From Agriotes lineatus (lineage: Eukaryota; Arthropoda; Insecta; Coleoptera; Elateridae): a DNA stretch of 64,000 bases. A program made the position numbers and the translations under genes. The DNA lies in contig OW679202.1 in assembly GCA_940337035.1 (NCBI GenBank), positions 20,661,224 to 20,725,223 on the forward strand, written 5' to 3'. Each line of letters starts with the position of its first letter. The stretch's first letter is position 1. The notes under the pieces were generated by a model that was not told the DNA's origin, did no database searches, and saw nothing but the letters and a program-made list of their open reading frames with translations. Positions 54,758 to 64,000 of this stretch are shown piece by piece.

Positions 54758-55176
54758 TTAAGAAAAATAAAGACGAAGATGAAGAAAGTGTACCTCGCAA
54801 ACCAACTCCTAGTTTAAGCAGCATTGAAAAGAAGGGATCGGCTATAAATTTGGACGTTGGGCCTCCTTTACACCCAGAGCAAGCGGACGAGTATAAAAAA
54901 ATTCAGCAGATCTTAATTAGAATGAATAAGTTGTGCACCCAAGGTTCACCTTCTACTCTAGTGAAACCTAAGAAGCATGAGCAACGGTTACTCAGGAACG
55001 TCGGTGTCCATACTGTAGTGTTAGATTTGTTGCAAATTCCGTACGATGAAAAAGAGGACGTGAGAATGAATGAACTTATGAGGTTGGCTCACGAGTTTCT
55101 TCAAAATTTCTGCTTAGGGAATCAACAAAATCAAGTGCTGTTGTACAAGCACCTAGATCTCTTTTTAAATCCTGGG
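54758..55176 (+). CDS. Itpr: ITPR exon m
   Basis: Begins VKKNKDEDEESVPRKPTPSL, a charged variable linker. It continues QILIRMNKLCTQ, RLLRNVGVHTVVLDLLQIPY and RLAHEFLQNFCLGNQQNQVL to LFLNPG. The last part is near-invariant across ITPRs. Confidence 0.94.
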
Positions 55177-55232
55177 GTGAGATCTGTTTTATTTTGCGGA
55201 GGACTGAAAATATTAATATAATTGAATTACAG

Positions 55233-55433
55233 ATCAGGGAAGCTCAGACAGTGTGTGCCATATTTCAAGATAATTCTACTTTATGCAACGAAGTGAATGA
55301 GAAAGTAATTCAGCACTTTGTGCATTGCATCGAAAGCCATGGTAGACATGTACAGTATTTGAAATTTCTACAAACAATTGTCAAAGCTGAAAATCAGTTT
55401 ATTAGGAAGTGTCAAGATATGGTCATGCAGGAA
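55233..55433 (+). CDS. Itpr: ITPR exon n
   Basis: 67 codons: IREAQTVCAIFQDNSTLCNE, VIQHFVHCIESHGRHVQYLK and FLQTIVKAENQFIRKCQDMV to MQE. Phase 0 on both sides. The following intron carries a full-length mariner. Confidence 0.95.
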
Positions 55434-55517
55434 GTAAGTGGTCTTTTTTAATAATTTATACGTATGTGTATAACTTGGTTATACTCAATGTCACTTTTAG
55501 TTGTTTTGAATATTATA

Positions 55518-56782
55518 CGAGGGTTGTCTTTTTTGTGTTGCATATAGCCATAAAAGCAAACAGTAGATTGACTTAAAGTGCTTTATTGTTTTTCAAAGTA
55601 TTCTCCACAAAGATTAATACACTTTTGCATTCGTTCAAACCAACTGTTAAAGCAGTTATTCCAGTCTTCAGCTGGGACAGTAAAAATTGCGATTTTGAAG
55701 ACATCGACTGCTTCTTCAGGTGACTGGGACTGTTGACCACGCAGTCCATTCTTGATTCTCGGGAACGTAAAAAAATCGTTAGGACTTAGGTCAGGACTGT
55801 ACGAAGGATGATACAATAATTCGACGTTTTGCTGCTCTAAAAATTTAATTGTCTTTTGAGCTGTGTGTGAACTTGCATTCGTTGTTCTGGGTTGGTTTTT
55901 CGGAACACGGCGATTACTTCTGGCAAACAAACGGTTATGAACCAATCGGCATTAACCGTTCTTCGATCCTTTAAAGGAATTGTAGCTACAAGGCCTGATT
56001 TTGACACAAACATTGCGACCATCTACTTCGACACGCTTCGGGAATGAATAAGTTTTGTTGGATTCTTCTCATCTTGAAACACCCAAACAGCGGATTGATG
56101 TTTATTTTCGGGTTTATAGGAATAAATCCATGATTCATCACCACTCATGATATTGTAAACGTTTTTTGAGCTTTCTTTGTTGAACCGGCTCAAAGTTTTT
56201 CAACACCAATTGACACGAGTCTCCTTTTGCTCTTCAGATAAAAGATGTGGGATCCAACGGGAAACTAACTTTTTCACACCCAATTCATCATGTAGGATTT
56301 TTTGAATTGAGGTCTTTGAAATGCTTAAGGATGTCTCAATCTCGCGATATGTCACATGTCAATTTTCCTTGATCAGCTGGCACACAGCATCGATGTTTTT
56401 TTGGGTAACTGCTGTCTTTGGTTAACCTGATCTAGAATCATCACTGAGGCTGGTGCGTCCACGTTGGAATTTGCAGTACCAGCAAGAAATTGTCGATTGA
56501 TGTGGTATTTTATTACCAAAAACAGAAATCAACTCGGCGCGATGTTGTTGAGATATTTTCTCCGAAAATTATAAAAAACTATTGCGTGAAAAATTTCTCT
56601 GCATAATTGCATTTTGGGGTGACTTTTCAACTTTAAAAATTCACTGTGGCTAAATCACTCTTCGTATCTCGATGAAACTTTGGATTTAGGTTAAGTAAAT
56701 ATTGAGGTTACTTTTGACTGCTGACGTTTCATTGAAGGCACCCTCTATGCGGCTATATGTAAAACTAAATAGACACCCCTCG
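55518..56782 (-). mobile_element. Full-length mariner element, transposase pseudogene, in an ITPR intron
   Basis: 1,265 bp with TIRs (CGAGGGTTGTC / inverse of CGAGGGGTGTC) flanked by TA. The minus-strand transposase reads ISQQHRAELISVFGNKIPHQ, VTYREIETSLSISKTSIQKI, SGDESWIYSYKPENKHQSAV (first Asp) and a SHTAQKTIKFLEQ segment where the QHDNA second-Asp motif normally is. Then come YSPDLSPNDFFTFP (third Asp) and CGEYFEKQ. Only a few stops or frameshifts interrupt it, and the second catalytic Asp is unclear. It lies antisense to ITPR. Confidence 0.85.
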
Positions 56783-56917
56783 TAATACCTTTTAAAGATA
56801 CCTAAGAACAAAAGATATTTAAATAAATTTTGAAATTATTACTTCAACATGCAAAGTAAGTGGCATATATCTAGATAGATAATGACAAATAAAAGTGAAC
56901 TTGTAGAATTTGTAACT

Positions 56918-57026
56918 TTTGAAAATTTTTGCCAAATTCTTAAAAATTTAAAATCAAATTTTTCGCTAATTATAAGATTACTGTAAAAGGAAGTTGTGTG
57001 CGTGTATCACACCAGATTTTTTCTGG
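56918..57026 (+). repeat. Dispersed repeat family C, copy 4 (3' part)
   Basis: AACTTTTGAAAATTTTTGCC through ACTGTAAAAGGAAGTTGTGT to CACACCAGATTTTTTCTGGA; matches the end of 30377-30648 nearly base for base. Confidence 0.75.
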
Positions 57027-57145
57027 AACAGTAAATTTATATCACTCGAAAAACTCAAGTTTGCTGTATTTGTAAACAGCTTCTGAAATATTTCTGACGA
57101 AATATTCAAATTTTATTCTAATACTTATATTTCATTTTTTTGTAG

Positions 57146-57655
57146 CTAATCAATGCTGGGGAGGATGTACTGGTCTTCTATAATGATAAGGCATCTTTTA
57201 ATCATTTTATTGATATGATGCGATCAGAGAGGCATTGCATGGATGAAAGCAGCCCTCTTCGATATCATGTAGAGTTGGTCAAACTTTTAGCATGTTGTAC
57301 TATGGGAAAAAACGTGTATACGGAGATTAAGTGTCACAGCCTCTTACCGTTAGATGATATTGTGGCAATGGTTACTCATCCCGACTGCATTCCAGAAGTG
57401 AAAGAAGCATATGTAGGGTTTCTAAATCACTGTTACATTGACACTGAAGTAGAAATGAAAGAAATATACACTTCAAACCATATGTGGAGTCTATTTGAAA
57501 AATCTTTTCTGGTGGATATGGCGGATATAGCAACAGCGCCTGGGGATAGAAAACATCCGGACAAGGCTTTGGAACATTACGTGACAAATGGTGTTATGAA
57601 TATCATTTCTACTTTCTTCAGTAGTCCGTTTTCAGATCAGAGTACAACAGTGCAG
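57146..57655 (+). CDS. Itpr: ITPR exon o
   Basis: 170 codons: LINAGEDVLVFYNDKASFNH, GKNVYTEIKCHSLLPLDDIV and NHCYIDTEVEMKEIYTSNHM to FFSSPFSDQSTTVQ. It ends in phase 0 at CAG|gtaatt. The frame stays open into the intron for about 55 codons (hydrophobic), which is intron read-through and not a membrane protein. Confidence 0.95.
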
Positions 57656-57940
57656 GTAATTATGTGTGCTCTATTAGGTGTTGTAATAGTTTGCATGGGC
57701 CTTATATTTTTTGGGTTGTACTGTGGGTATATTTTGCTCCTTTGGGTACTTTTGCAAACTGTTATGCTAACTTTATTTTGGAATCATTTTCATATGCTTG
57801 GTTGTATTGGTGGTTTTTTGTAAAATATTACATCTGGAATAATTGGAAAATTGTTTACGTTTTCTTACACACCTTTACAAAAACTATCAATGTACAACTT
57901 CCTGTCATCTGCTGGTGGCTATTTATTCGGTGACGGGTAG

Positions 57941-58045
57941 AAACACCTGCATGAGGCCCGTGTGTTTTGGAGCGACTCTACCTTGGATGATTACGACTCC
58001 ATCTCGGTAAATGCACCACTGAAATACTCACCTTTTCCGGGTAAT
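57941..58045 (+). CDS. Itpr: Candidate ITPR cassette exon (105 nt, in phase)
   Basis: Between gggtag and gtaagt lies a 35-codon open segment: KHLHEARVFWSDSTLDDYDS, ISVNAPLKYSPFPGN. It is phase 0 at both ends, matching the flanking exons (STTVQ| and |TRQPIF), so inclusion preserves the frame. Its composition is protein-like compared with the AT-rich intron around it. An internal donor (tcg|gtaaat at 58007) would give a 66-nt version, also in frame. It would insert a Ser/Asp-rich loop within the second RIH region. No transcript evidence can be seen here. Confidence 0.55.
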
Positions 58046-58541
58046 GTAAGTATTTATAACTTCTTGCCATTTTTAAAATAACGGAATTTTACAAGCGCAT
58101 AACTTTTACGCTTTGTTTGGCTTTTGCAAAAGCGATAGATGGTTTTTACAATTTTAGTGCTTTATACATAATAGTTACCTAGTTTAGAAAATATATATAG
58201 CTTAGTTCATTAACACAATGCTCGTTTTATCAGTCTAGGAAGTGGATTTAACAGTTTTAAATTTTCACCATTCGCTTATTGGTTTGTTGTGAAAAAAATT
58301 GCAATTTTTTTACCACAATTAATGATTAATATTAAGTAGAAGAATGCTTATTCAATTTTAATTACTTTAACAGCATATTAAAGCTATTTTTCTTATAAAT
58401 ATAATAAAGAAAAACAATTTTAACAATGTTAGCCAGATGAATGTAAATGGACTGGTTTTTTATTTTGCAGTTTTATATGTTTTAATGTAAGAATGTCAGA
58501 AGTGATTGTTATACTCCAAGTTGAGCCTCATAACCATACTA

Positions 58542-58620
58542 CAGTAAAACCTCTCCGTAACGGACACCCAGGGGGAATCTTAAACTATTCATTGTAGAGA
58601 GGTATCGATTATTCAGAGGT
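58542..58620. repeat. Pogo/Tigger-like single end in ITPR intron
   Basis: TACAGTAAAACCTCTCCGTA looks like a pogo-type TIR; a weak inverse (TGTAGAGAGGTATCG) follows within 60 bp. No transposase. Confidence 0.4.
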
Positions 58621-59006
58621 TTTTTACCATATATATTCAGTATAGTTCTGTAAACTGAAATCCGTCTGTTTTGGTTTGTTTTTAGTGTAGTTGTAAGCTT
58701 GGATTCGATATTATTTTGCGGGTGGCTCTTTGCAGTACAACAGTAAAAAATTCAATAACATTTTCCTGTGGCGGTAAAACTGTAAACCAATTTTCTTTTT
58801 TTGTTAATATTGATTGGTAGTTGTTAAGTACCATCTTATTAATAATAAACTAGTTTGATAACATGAGGTTGTTGGAAAAGGAATTACATATACGCAATTT
58901 CTGGTTATTTTTGGCTTGAAGTCGCAAATCCATCTATGTTCACCTGCCTAACATTTATGCGTAAATCTTATACAACTTTGTTTGATATTTTTTATAAATG
59001 TTGCAG

Positions 59007-59127
59007 ACAAGACAACCAATATTTGTGCAGTTATTGCAATCTGCATTTAGAGTATCGCAGTGTCCTTGGCTAACACCACCGCAACGATTCAATGTTGAAA
59101 ATTGTATTCGCACCTTATCTGACGTTG
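59007..59127 (+). CDS. Itpr: ITPR exon p (last in window)
   Basis: TRQPIFVQLLQSAFRVSQCP, WLTPPQRFNVENCIRTLSDV plus one base. Donor G|gttagt. The next expected block (KSRAIAIP-like) was not found to 64000, so the following intron exceeds 4.8 kb. Confidence 0.94.
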
Positions 59128-59560
59128 GTTAGTATAAACATTGTGATTTTGTGGTTATTACATTTTTATTTAGTTTAAATACTGTTTTATATATTTAAAT
59201 TATAGCTTTACAGATATATTTGATATAAACATGCATTACTGTTGTTGGTGATAACTGTGAGAGCACCTTTTTGATTTTAAGTAGAAATTCGTCGATTATA
59301 AAAGCAAACATTTGTGATGGAATTCATAAATATTTTTTTGTTTAGTTTGCTTCAAACTTGCGAGGAAGGTAGAGAAGGTGTTCTTGAATAATGTTTTTGC
59401 GGGAACAAGAATTTGTAATTTTTTGTTGCAAAGTAAATTTTAAATATCGAATTATTTTTAAATATCGAATTATTTTTCTGTAAATCTCTCTTTTTTTTTT
59501 GGAGATAAGCCCTCACTGTATGTAATACATTTATTGAAGTGGATTAGTTCTTTGGCCATT
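59128..59560. other. Intron sequence, nothing recognised
   Basis: AT-rich. A small direct repeat (taaatatcgaattattttt, twice, about 59437-59475) is the only structure. Confidence 0.4.
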
Positions 59561-60060
59561 TCTTTTTCTTTAAAGTATATTATATGACTGCGTGCTTTAC
59601 TAGCTCTCTTCCACATTTGCCCGTTTCATACATTCATGTTTCATAAATCATCTACCTCATCTTGCCATCGGGTTTTCATATTGTAATCCCTTACGTGTTC
59701 CAAACTTCTTCGTTGAGCTTTTATGTATCTTATAATATCTTCTCCATTCATTTTTGTTTACTATTTCATTGTGCATTCCGTTCCTATATAGCCCATTATC
59801 CTTACCTTCTGGACCATTTCTGAATAACTTGTTTTCAAATTCTCTAAATCCTCCTTTTTTAATACATGTTACTTCTGCTGCATATGTGAGTACCAGTGTA
59901 ATTAGGGTTTTGTAAGTTTTTCGCTCTGTATTTTATTTTTATTGGTCTCTTAAGGCATCCAAAGTTGTGAAATTTTCTTTCTGCAAAATGTTTGCTCTGG
60001 TGTAAGCAGTCTCTGTATCCATAACACAGACACTTTTTGCATGACTAAATCATCGTGTAA
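59561..60060 (-). pseudogene. LINE C-terminal relic (RTE/R1-like)
   Basis: Minus-strand remnants such as RKTYKTLITLVLTYAAE, FENKLFRNGPEGKDNGLYRN and IHKSSTKKFG resemble the post-RT region ..YKT.I.PVLTYG.E.......FE.K.LR...GP...NG.YR.. of insect LINEs. Heavily decayed. Confidence 0.45.
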
Positions 60061-60099
60061 AATATTTACAATATTGTTGTAGGTGCAGTAAATTAGCCT

Positions 60100-60258
60100 A
60101 GTTTTAGTTCTGTCAGATTATGTTATGGTTCTTTGTGTTGTGTTACGTCCTGTTGCAGTAAGTTATGTTCTGTGGTGTTGAGTTAGGTTGCGTTAAATTT
60201 CGTTATGTTCCTTTGCTTTGCATTACTTTGTGTCACCTTATGTTAGGTTATACAACTT
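60100..60258. repeat. Degenerate GTTATGTT/GTTAGGTT-rich tract
   Basis: Irregular runs of gttatgtt, gttgtgtt, agttaggtt and gttaggttat. Low-complexity, possibly a decayed tandem array. Confidence 0.45.
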
Positions 60259-60964
60259 TGACTCTAACGAACGTTAGAAGAGTTTTCCCTCTGGCTTGGT
60301 TTACACGTTGAGTAACTGTGCGCTTTTGCTTTTCCTCCTGATGAACCCCCGTACGAAGGTGGGCAAAACGTTGAGTTCTTCGACCTCGATAATGATACAG
60401 TCCAATCCCAGAAGTTGTTTGTTACTTAATGATGATGGTTGTGAAAACCTCAGAAATTAACCCTCTATTCTTTAAATATGTAAATACGGAACTATATCAT
60501 TTATAGAAACACGTTACATATGAAGGGTACAAAAATGAATTTCATTGAATTTTCACGGTTTCTGAGGTGATGTGATGGCCCTTAGTTTGAAAACTTTCTT
60601 TTCAGAGTGCACTCTCACCTAATCCTGGGTGTGCATAGAACATTTATAATTCTAAAAGGGTTCCTATGAAATTTAATACATATATAGTATTTTGTTAATC
60701 TATTGTAACATTGAACACCTTATGTATTTTTCAGTATTCGGATAGAGAATTTAATTGCGAATTGAAAAACACATGGTTTTATACATTTATAGAGCTTTTC
60801 TATCAAGATATTAAAAATAGAAGTTATTAACTACTCTGCATTAAAAACGTAAATCGTGATTATAATTAATGAGTAAGCACCATAAACTATGATGCGATAA
60901 AACTAAATAGTAGTCTCGACGAACATTTATTTTAAAATTATGGATGGCGACACGTTTCAAAACC

Positions 60965-61340
60965 AAACTGGTTTCATTCTCAGGCCATAATGATCATTAA
61001 TATATAGGTAGTCGAAGCACATGTTAAAATGAGGTTAAGATTTTTAAACGTTGAAGACGAGATAAAAATTGTATTAAAAACACACTACATTGGAGAAGAA
61101 ACTAATTAACCAGCAAACTACGTTATAAAGATTGTTGTACTGGTTAATACATCAAAATTTAAAAATTTTAAATTAGAAAAGTAAAGGAGTGTCTGTCATT
61201 GAAGATGACAGCACTCAGAATGCTGTTTTTAATACAATTTCTATCTCGTCTTCAACGTTTAAAAATCTTAACCTCATTTTGACATGTGCTTCGACTACCT
61301 ATATATTAATGATCATTATGGTCTGAGGATCAAACCGTTT
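60965..61340. repeat. Large near-perfect inverted repeat (fold-back)
   Basis: The left arm (60965-61083) and right arm (61225-61340) are inverse copies. Over the inner 97 bp (CCATAATGATCATTAATATA inward to gtattaaaaac) I count two mismatches; outer pairing is looser. The spacer is about 141 bp. It lies in the ITPR intron after exon p, if the gene continues past the window. Confidence 0.85.
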
Positions 61341-61709
61341 GTGGAGAAGGCTATTTAGTTTTAATGCTTCATATCAAGGCATCTCTGCTAATGGCATGAC
61401 GGATCCCCTTCCTATTAACCATAAACTAATTGCGCAAACTTTAAATAGCAGTATCTGACAGATATAATTATTTTTTATCATGATTTTGTGGTATTGCGAT
61501 GACAAAAATTGATCATTATTGATGGAAAAGCGTAACAAATGTAGAAAACTATATATTTTTGAATTCACAATCAAATTCTCTCTCCAAATACTGAAAAATG
61601 TAAAGGGTGTTCTATTTAAAAATTTGAAGTTAAGTGCAACTTCCGGTAAAACCGGAAGTCATGTTACAATAGGGATACTTCCATTTTGCTTAGAATAACG
61701 AATGCTATA
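61341..61709. other. Intron sequence with small inverted motif
   Basis: AAAGGGTGTTCTATTTAAAA (about 61604) and cttccggtaaaaccggaag (61641) resemble pieces of DNA-transposon ends. No gene recognised. Confidence 0.35.
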
Positions 61710-64000
61710 CAGTGTGTTCCAGTGACTACCAGACATGGCAAAATTAACATTGGGAAATTATACAGGGTGTCCCGTGACTCGATGCCCATAGCTTAAGAGC
61801 GTATTCCTTGGACAATTTAAAGTCGAAAGTGCCTTATACACGTTTGTCCAAAACTCAATAGTTAAGGTGTTATGGGCAATATTAAATTTTAACACAATGT
61901 GTAAAATAAAGTAATGTAATGTTTTATTAATTCAGAATTTTTTTATTACTAACACGAATTTACATAAAATGTCCCCCCACTGCCTCACAACACATTCTTG
62001 CTCTTCTAATAATTGAAGACGTAGGTAGCTCTCTGAAGAGTATCTGGGTCGTCTCGTATGGATGCAGCTGCAGCCATAATATTTTGAATTGGCTCATCTC
62101 TGGTTTGTGGTTTATTTGAATACACTAGACTTCTCATGTCTCCCCAAAGAATAGTCGAGAGGCATCAGGTCTGGTGACCTCGGAGGCCAGAAAACTGGAC
62201 CTACTCGCCAATCCACTGGTTGTTATTTAGATATGCTCTTACATTTATACCAAAATGAGGTGGTGCGTCATCCTGCTGAAACCACATGTCAACTCTGTTC
62301 TGAAGTGGAACATCCTCCATTAATTTAATTTAGATAATGCTCGGATGTTAAACGTTCCTGAAATACGAATGGCCCAGTAAGAAGGTTATTAAGAACACCA
62401 CACCAAATATTCACCGAAAATGCGTTTCCCTGGTTTCAAAAGGGTTTTCAAGTGCCCATGAATGTGAATTTCTGGTATTTGTAATTCCATCTCTAGTAAA
62501 CATGGCTTCATCTGTAAACAGAATTTGTCCACAAAGCTGTTGGTGTGCAATCAACCAACGACAAAAGTGAACACGCGGTGCATAGTATGTGATATGGGTA
62601 CAAACCAAAATTGTGTAATGTTCTCCACACTTTCATTCGACTAACATGAACACGATTAGATATTCTTGGTACTATAGTAGAGGGAATATTTTCGATCATG
62701 TTAAGAATAGCTTCTTGTTCGGCAAGTTCTTGCTGTACGGGACGTTCTGCAATAGCTTTAGGAAAATTACCTTTTTCTGTCAAATGATGATGCACATTGC
62801 TGAACACTTTCTTATTAGGTATTCTTCGATCAGGAGACTTTCGCTGATATTCCCGTACTGACGCTCTCGCATTTCCGTCAGAGTATTCGTAAATAAAGTG
62901 AATATCGGCAGATTCTTGTTTTGAAAACGTAGCCATAGCACATTAATCTTAAAATAACGTCAAAGAATAAACAATGTCATCATAACAATATGACAAAACA
63001 ATTATTACATGGCCTACCAGATTTATTTACTATTAAATTTAATATTGCTCATAACTCTCTTAACTATTGAGTTTTGGACAAAAGTGTATAAGGCACTTTC
63101 GACTTAAAATTGCCCAAGGAATACGCTCTTAAGCTATGGGCATCAAGTCACTGGACACCCTGTATATGGATCAACTATTGCCATGAACTATATATTTTTT
63201 CTGAGGGGCCAAAACAAAAGATTTAAAACAAACAGAAATTTACTTCTGTCAAATAATTTTCATATTACATAATTACTTAAAGGAAATTTATTTCAAATAG
63301 TTAATATTACATATTCAAATACTTAACAATGAATTTGTATACAACAGAAGAAAAAATGCAAATGGTAACATGGAATTTAGCAGGTAACAGTTTGCGAAGA
63401 ACTTGCTAGCTTTTTAGTGTACGTATATTTTAATGAACGACCTATTCCCTGCAAACACACAGTTGCATGAATTGTAAAACAATTCCGAGAAACTGGGTGT
63501 GTCAATAGCCTTTGCAAAAGGAAGAGAAATGAAAACCATAATATTAACAACGCAGTAGATATTTTGGCAGCTGTCAAAGCCGATCCCAACGTAAGTGTGA
63601 GGGAAATTGCAAATAATCTCGCTCGTATGTTCACCGCACTCTTAAAAAACACAAATATTTTGCTTATAAATATTCCACGCAGCAAGAGCTATTAGCAGCA
63701 GATAGTGAAAAACGAATCATCTTTTGTGAATTGACGATTAATAAATGTCATGCTGATGAAAATTTTTTAAAAAATATTTGTTTTACTGACGAGTGCACAT
63801 TTACATTAAATGGAGAACCAAATCGTCAAAATTATCTGTATTGGAGCCAAACTAATAAACATGTATATGTGCAAACACATTGTTGATAATATCAACACAG
63901 TATGGTATTGGAACGATGGAGCTCCTGCTCACTATTCAAGAGAAGTGCGAAACTACTTAAACGAAGTATTCCCCAACAGATAGAATGGTCGTGGTGGCCC
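61710..64000 (+). mobile_element. Tc1/mariner-type element, transposase pseudogene, truncated by window end
   Basis: The left end CAGTGTGTTCCAGTGACTAC follows TA. After the nested element (61763-63162), the + strand encodes a decayed transposase: MNLYTTEEKMQMVTWNLAGN (63329), INNAVDILAAVKADPNVSVR, FTDECTFTLNGEPNRQNY (first Asp, about 63780), YWNDGAPAHYSREVRNYL (second Asp, 63914) and NEVFPNR. Stops and frameshifts occur throughout. The right end is beyond the window. Confidence 0.75.
61763..63162 (-). mobile_element. Nested Tc1/mariner-like element with DUF4817-type transposase pseudogene
   Basis: 1,400 bp with long TIRs (over 110 bp; CAGGGTGTCCCGTGACTCGA / inverse) and TA duplications. The minus-strand transposase starts at 62936: MATFSKQESADIHFIYEYSD, REYQRKSPDRRIPNKKVFSN (DUF4817-like helix-turn-helix). 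It continues through a frameshift near 62590: ILFTDEAMFTRDGITNTRNS (first Asp), FQQDDAPPHFGINVRAYL (second Asp), and a WPPRSPDLMPLDYSLWG-type block (third Asp). At least three frameshifts or stops. The arms could fold the RNA into a long hairpin. Confidence 0.85.

Larger units (their letters stand above)
38149..59127 (+). other. Itpr: Inositol 1,4,5-trisphosphate receptor gene, exons for about residues 36-1588
   Basis: ITPR is the IP3-gated Ca2+ release channel of the endoplasmic reticulum. Sixteen exons here encode, in order, the N-terminal suppressor beta-trefoil, the MIR beta-trefoil, the first RIH/armadillo domain that completes the IP3 pocket, and much of the modulatory/coupling region including the start of the second RIH. 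All exon phases join. The total is 4,658 nt. The initiating exon(s) and everything after about residue 1588 (channel pore, C-terminal tail) were not found in this window. Splice borders are GT-AG throughout. Residue numbers are estimates assuming about 35 codons upstream, as in fly. The coding sequence looks intact. Confidence 0.95.

Noticed and set aside
57656..57933. Hydrophobic open frames after ITPR exon o that look like membrane segments
   Set aside because: They are intron read-through past a good donor (CAG|gtaatt) and AT/T-rich; ITPR membrane segments lie about 700 residues later.
60060..64000. Possible further ITPR exons
   Set aside because: I looked for the block expected after TLSDV (KSRAIAIP-like) and saw none; all open frames here belong to transposons or noise.
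1..64000. tRNA or rRNA genes
   Set aside because: No cloverleaf with A/B boxes or rRNA core motif was recognised by eye; a covariance-model scan would be needed to exclude small ones.

Overview
The window looks like insect nuclear DNA. It is very AT-rich, has short introns with standard GT-AG borders, and is crowded with arthropod-type transposable elements (jockey/CR1, RTE-like and R1-like LINEs, Tc1/mariner, pogo, hAT, THAP relics, MITEs). A beetle or another insect with a large, repeat-rich genome fits, but the order cannot be fixed from this sequence alone. Nothing prokaryotic is present.

The one host gene I recognise is the inositol 1,4,5-trisphosphate receptor (ITPR; fly Itp-r83A), on the + strand from 38149 to 59127. 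Sixteen exons (4,658 nt, about 1,550 codons, all phases consistent) encode the N-terminal beta-trefoils, the IP3-binding core and the first half of the helical coupling region. The ten residues known to contact IP3 appear conserved. The first exon(s), about 35 codons, and the whole C-terminal channel half lie outside the window or were not found. The exons fall in three groups: 38149-41726 (compact), 53716-55433, and 57146-59127. A 12-kb intron full of mobile elements separates the first two groups. Two alternative-splicing candidates stand out: a 30-nt microexon (41697-41726) and a 105-nt in-phase open segment with good splice borders (57941-58045).

Upstream, 1-38084 is almost entirely repeats. 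142-1564 is a LINE reverse transcriptase (RT) with three stops. 1995-3478 is a long-TIR MITE carrying a nested element. 4391-8716 is an apparently intact two-ORF LINE. 8.7-19.5 kb holds decayed transposases, an RT relic and MITEs. 21128-21915 is a hAT MITE with a perfect 8-bp target duplication. 23.9-32 kb holds several LINE RTs, one interrupted by a mariner relic. 32622-38084 is a stack: a pogo transposase pseudogene was split by a LINE tail and a hAT element, and the hAT was split by a probable LTR. The pogo end lies 62 bp from the acceptor of the first recognised ITPR exon.

Inside ITPR introns there are further MITEs, RT relics, a THAP-domain relic cut by a jockey LINE, a decayed Cys-rich gene of unrecognised family, a full-length but broken mariner, and (after the last exon) a large near-perfect fold-back repeat and two nested Tc1/mariner-type elements that run to the window end. 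I found no tRNA, rRNA, CRISPR array or clearly new multigene system; the interest lies in ITPR splicing and in the layered transposon history.
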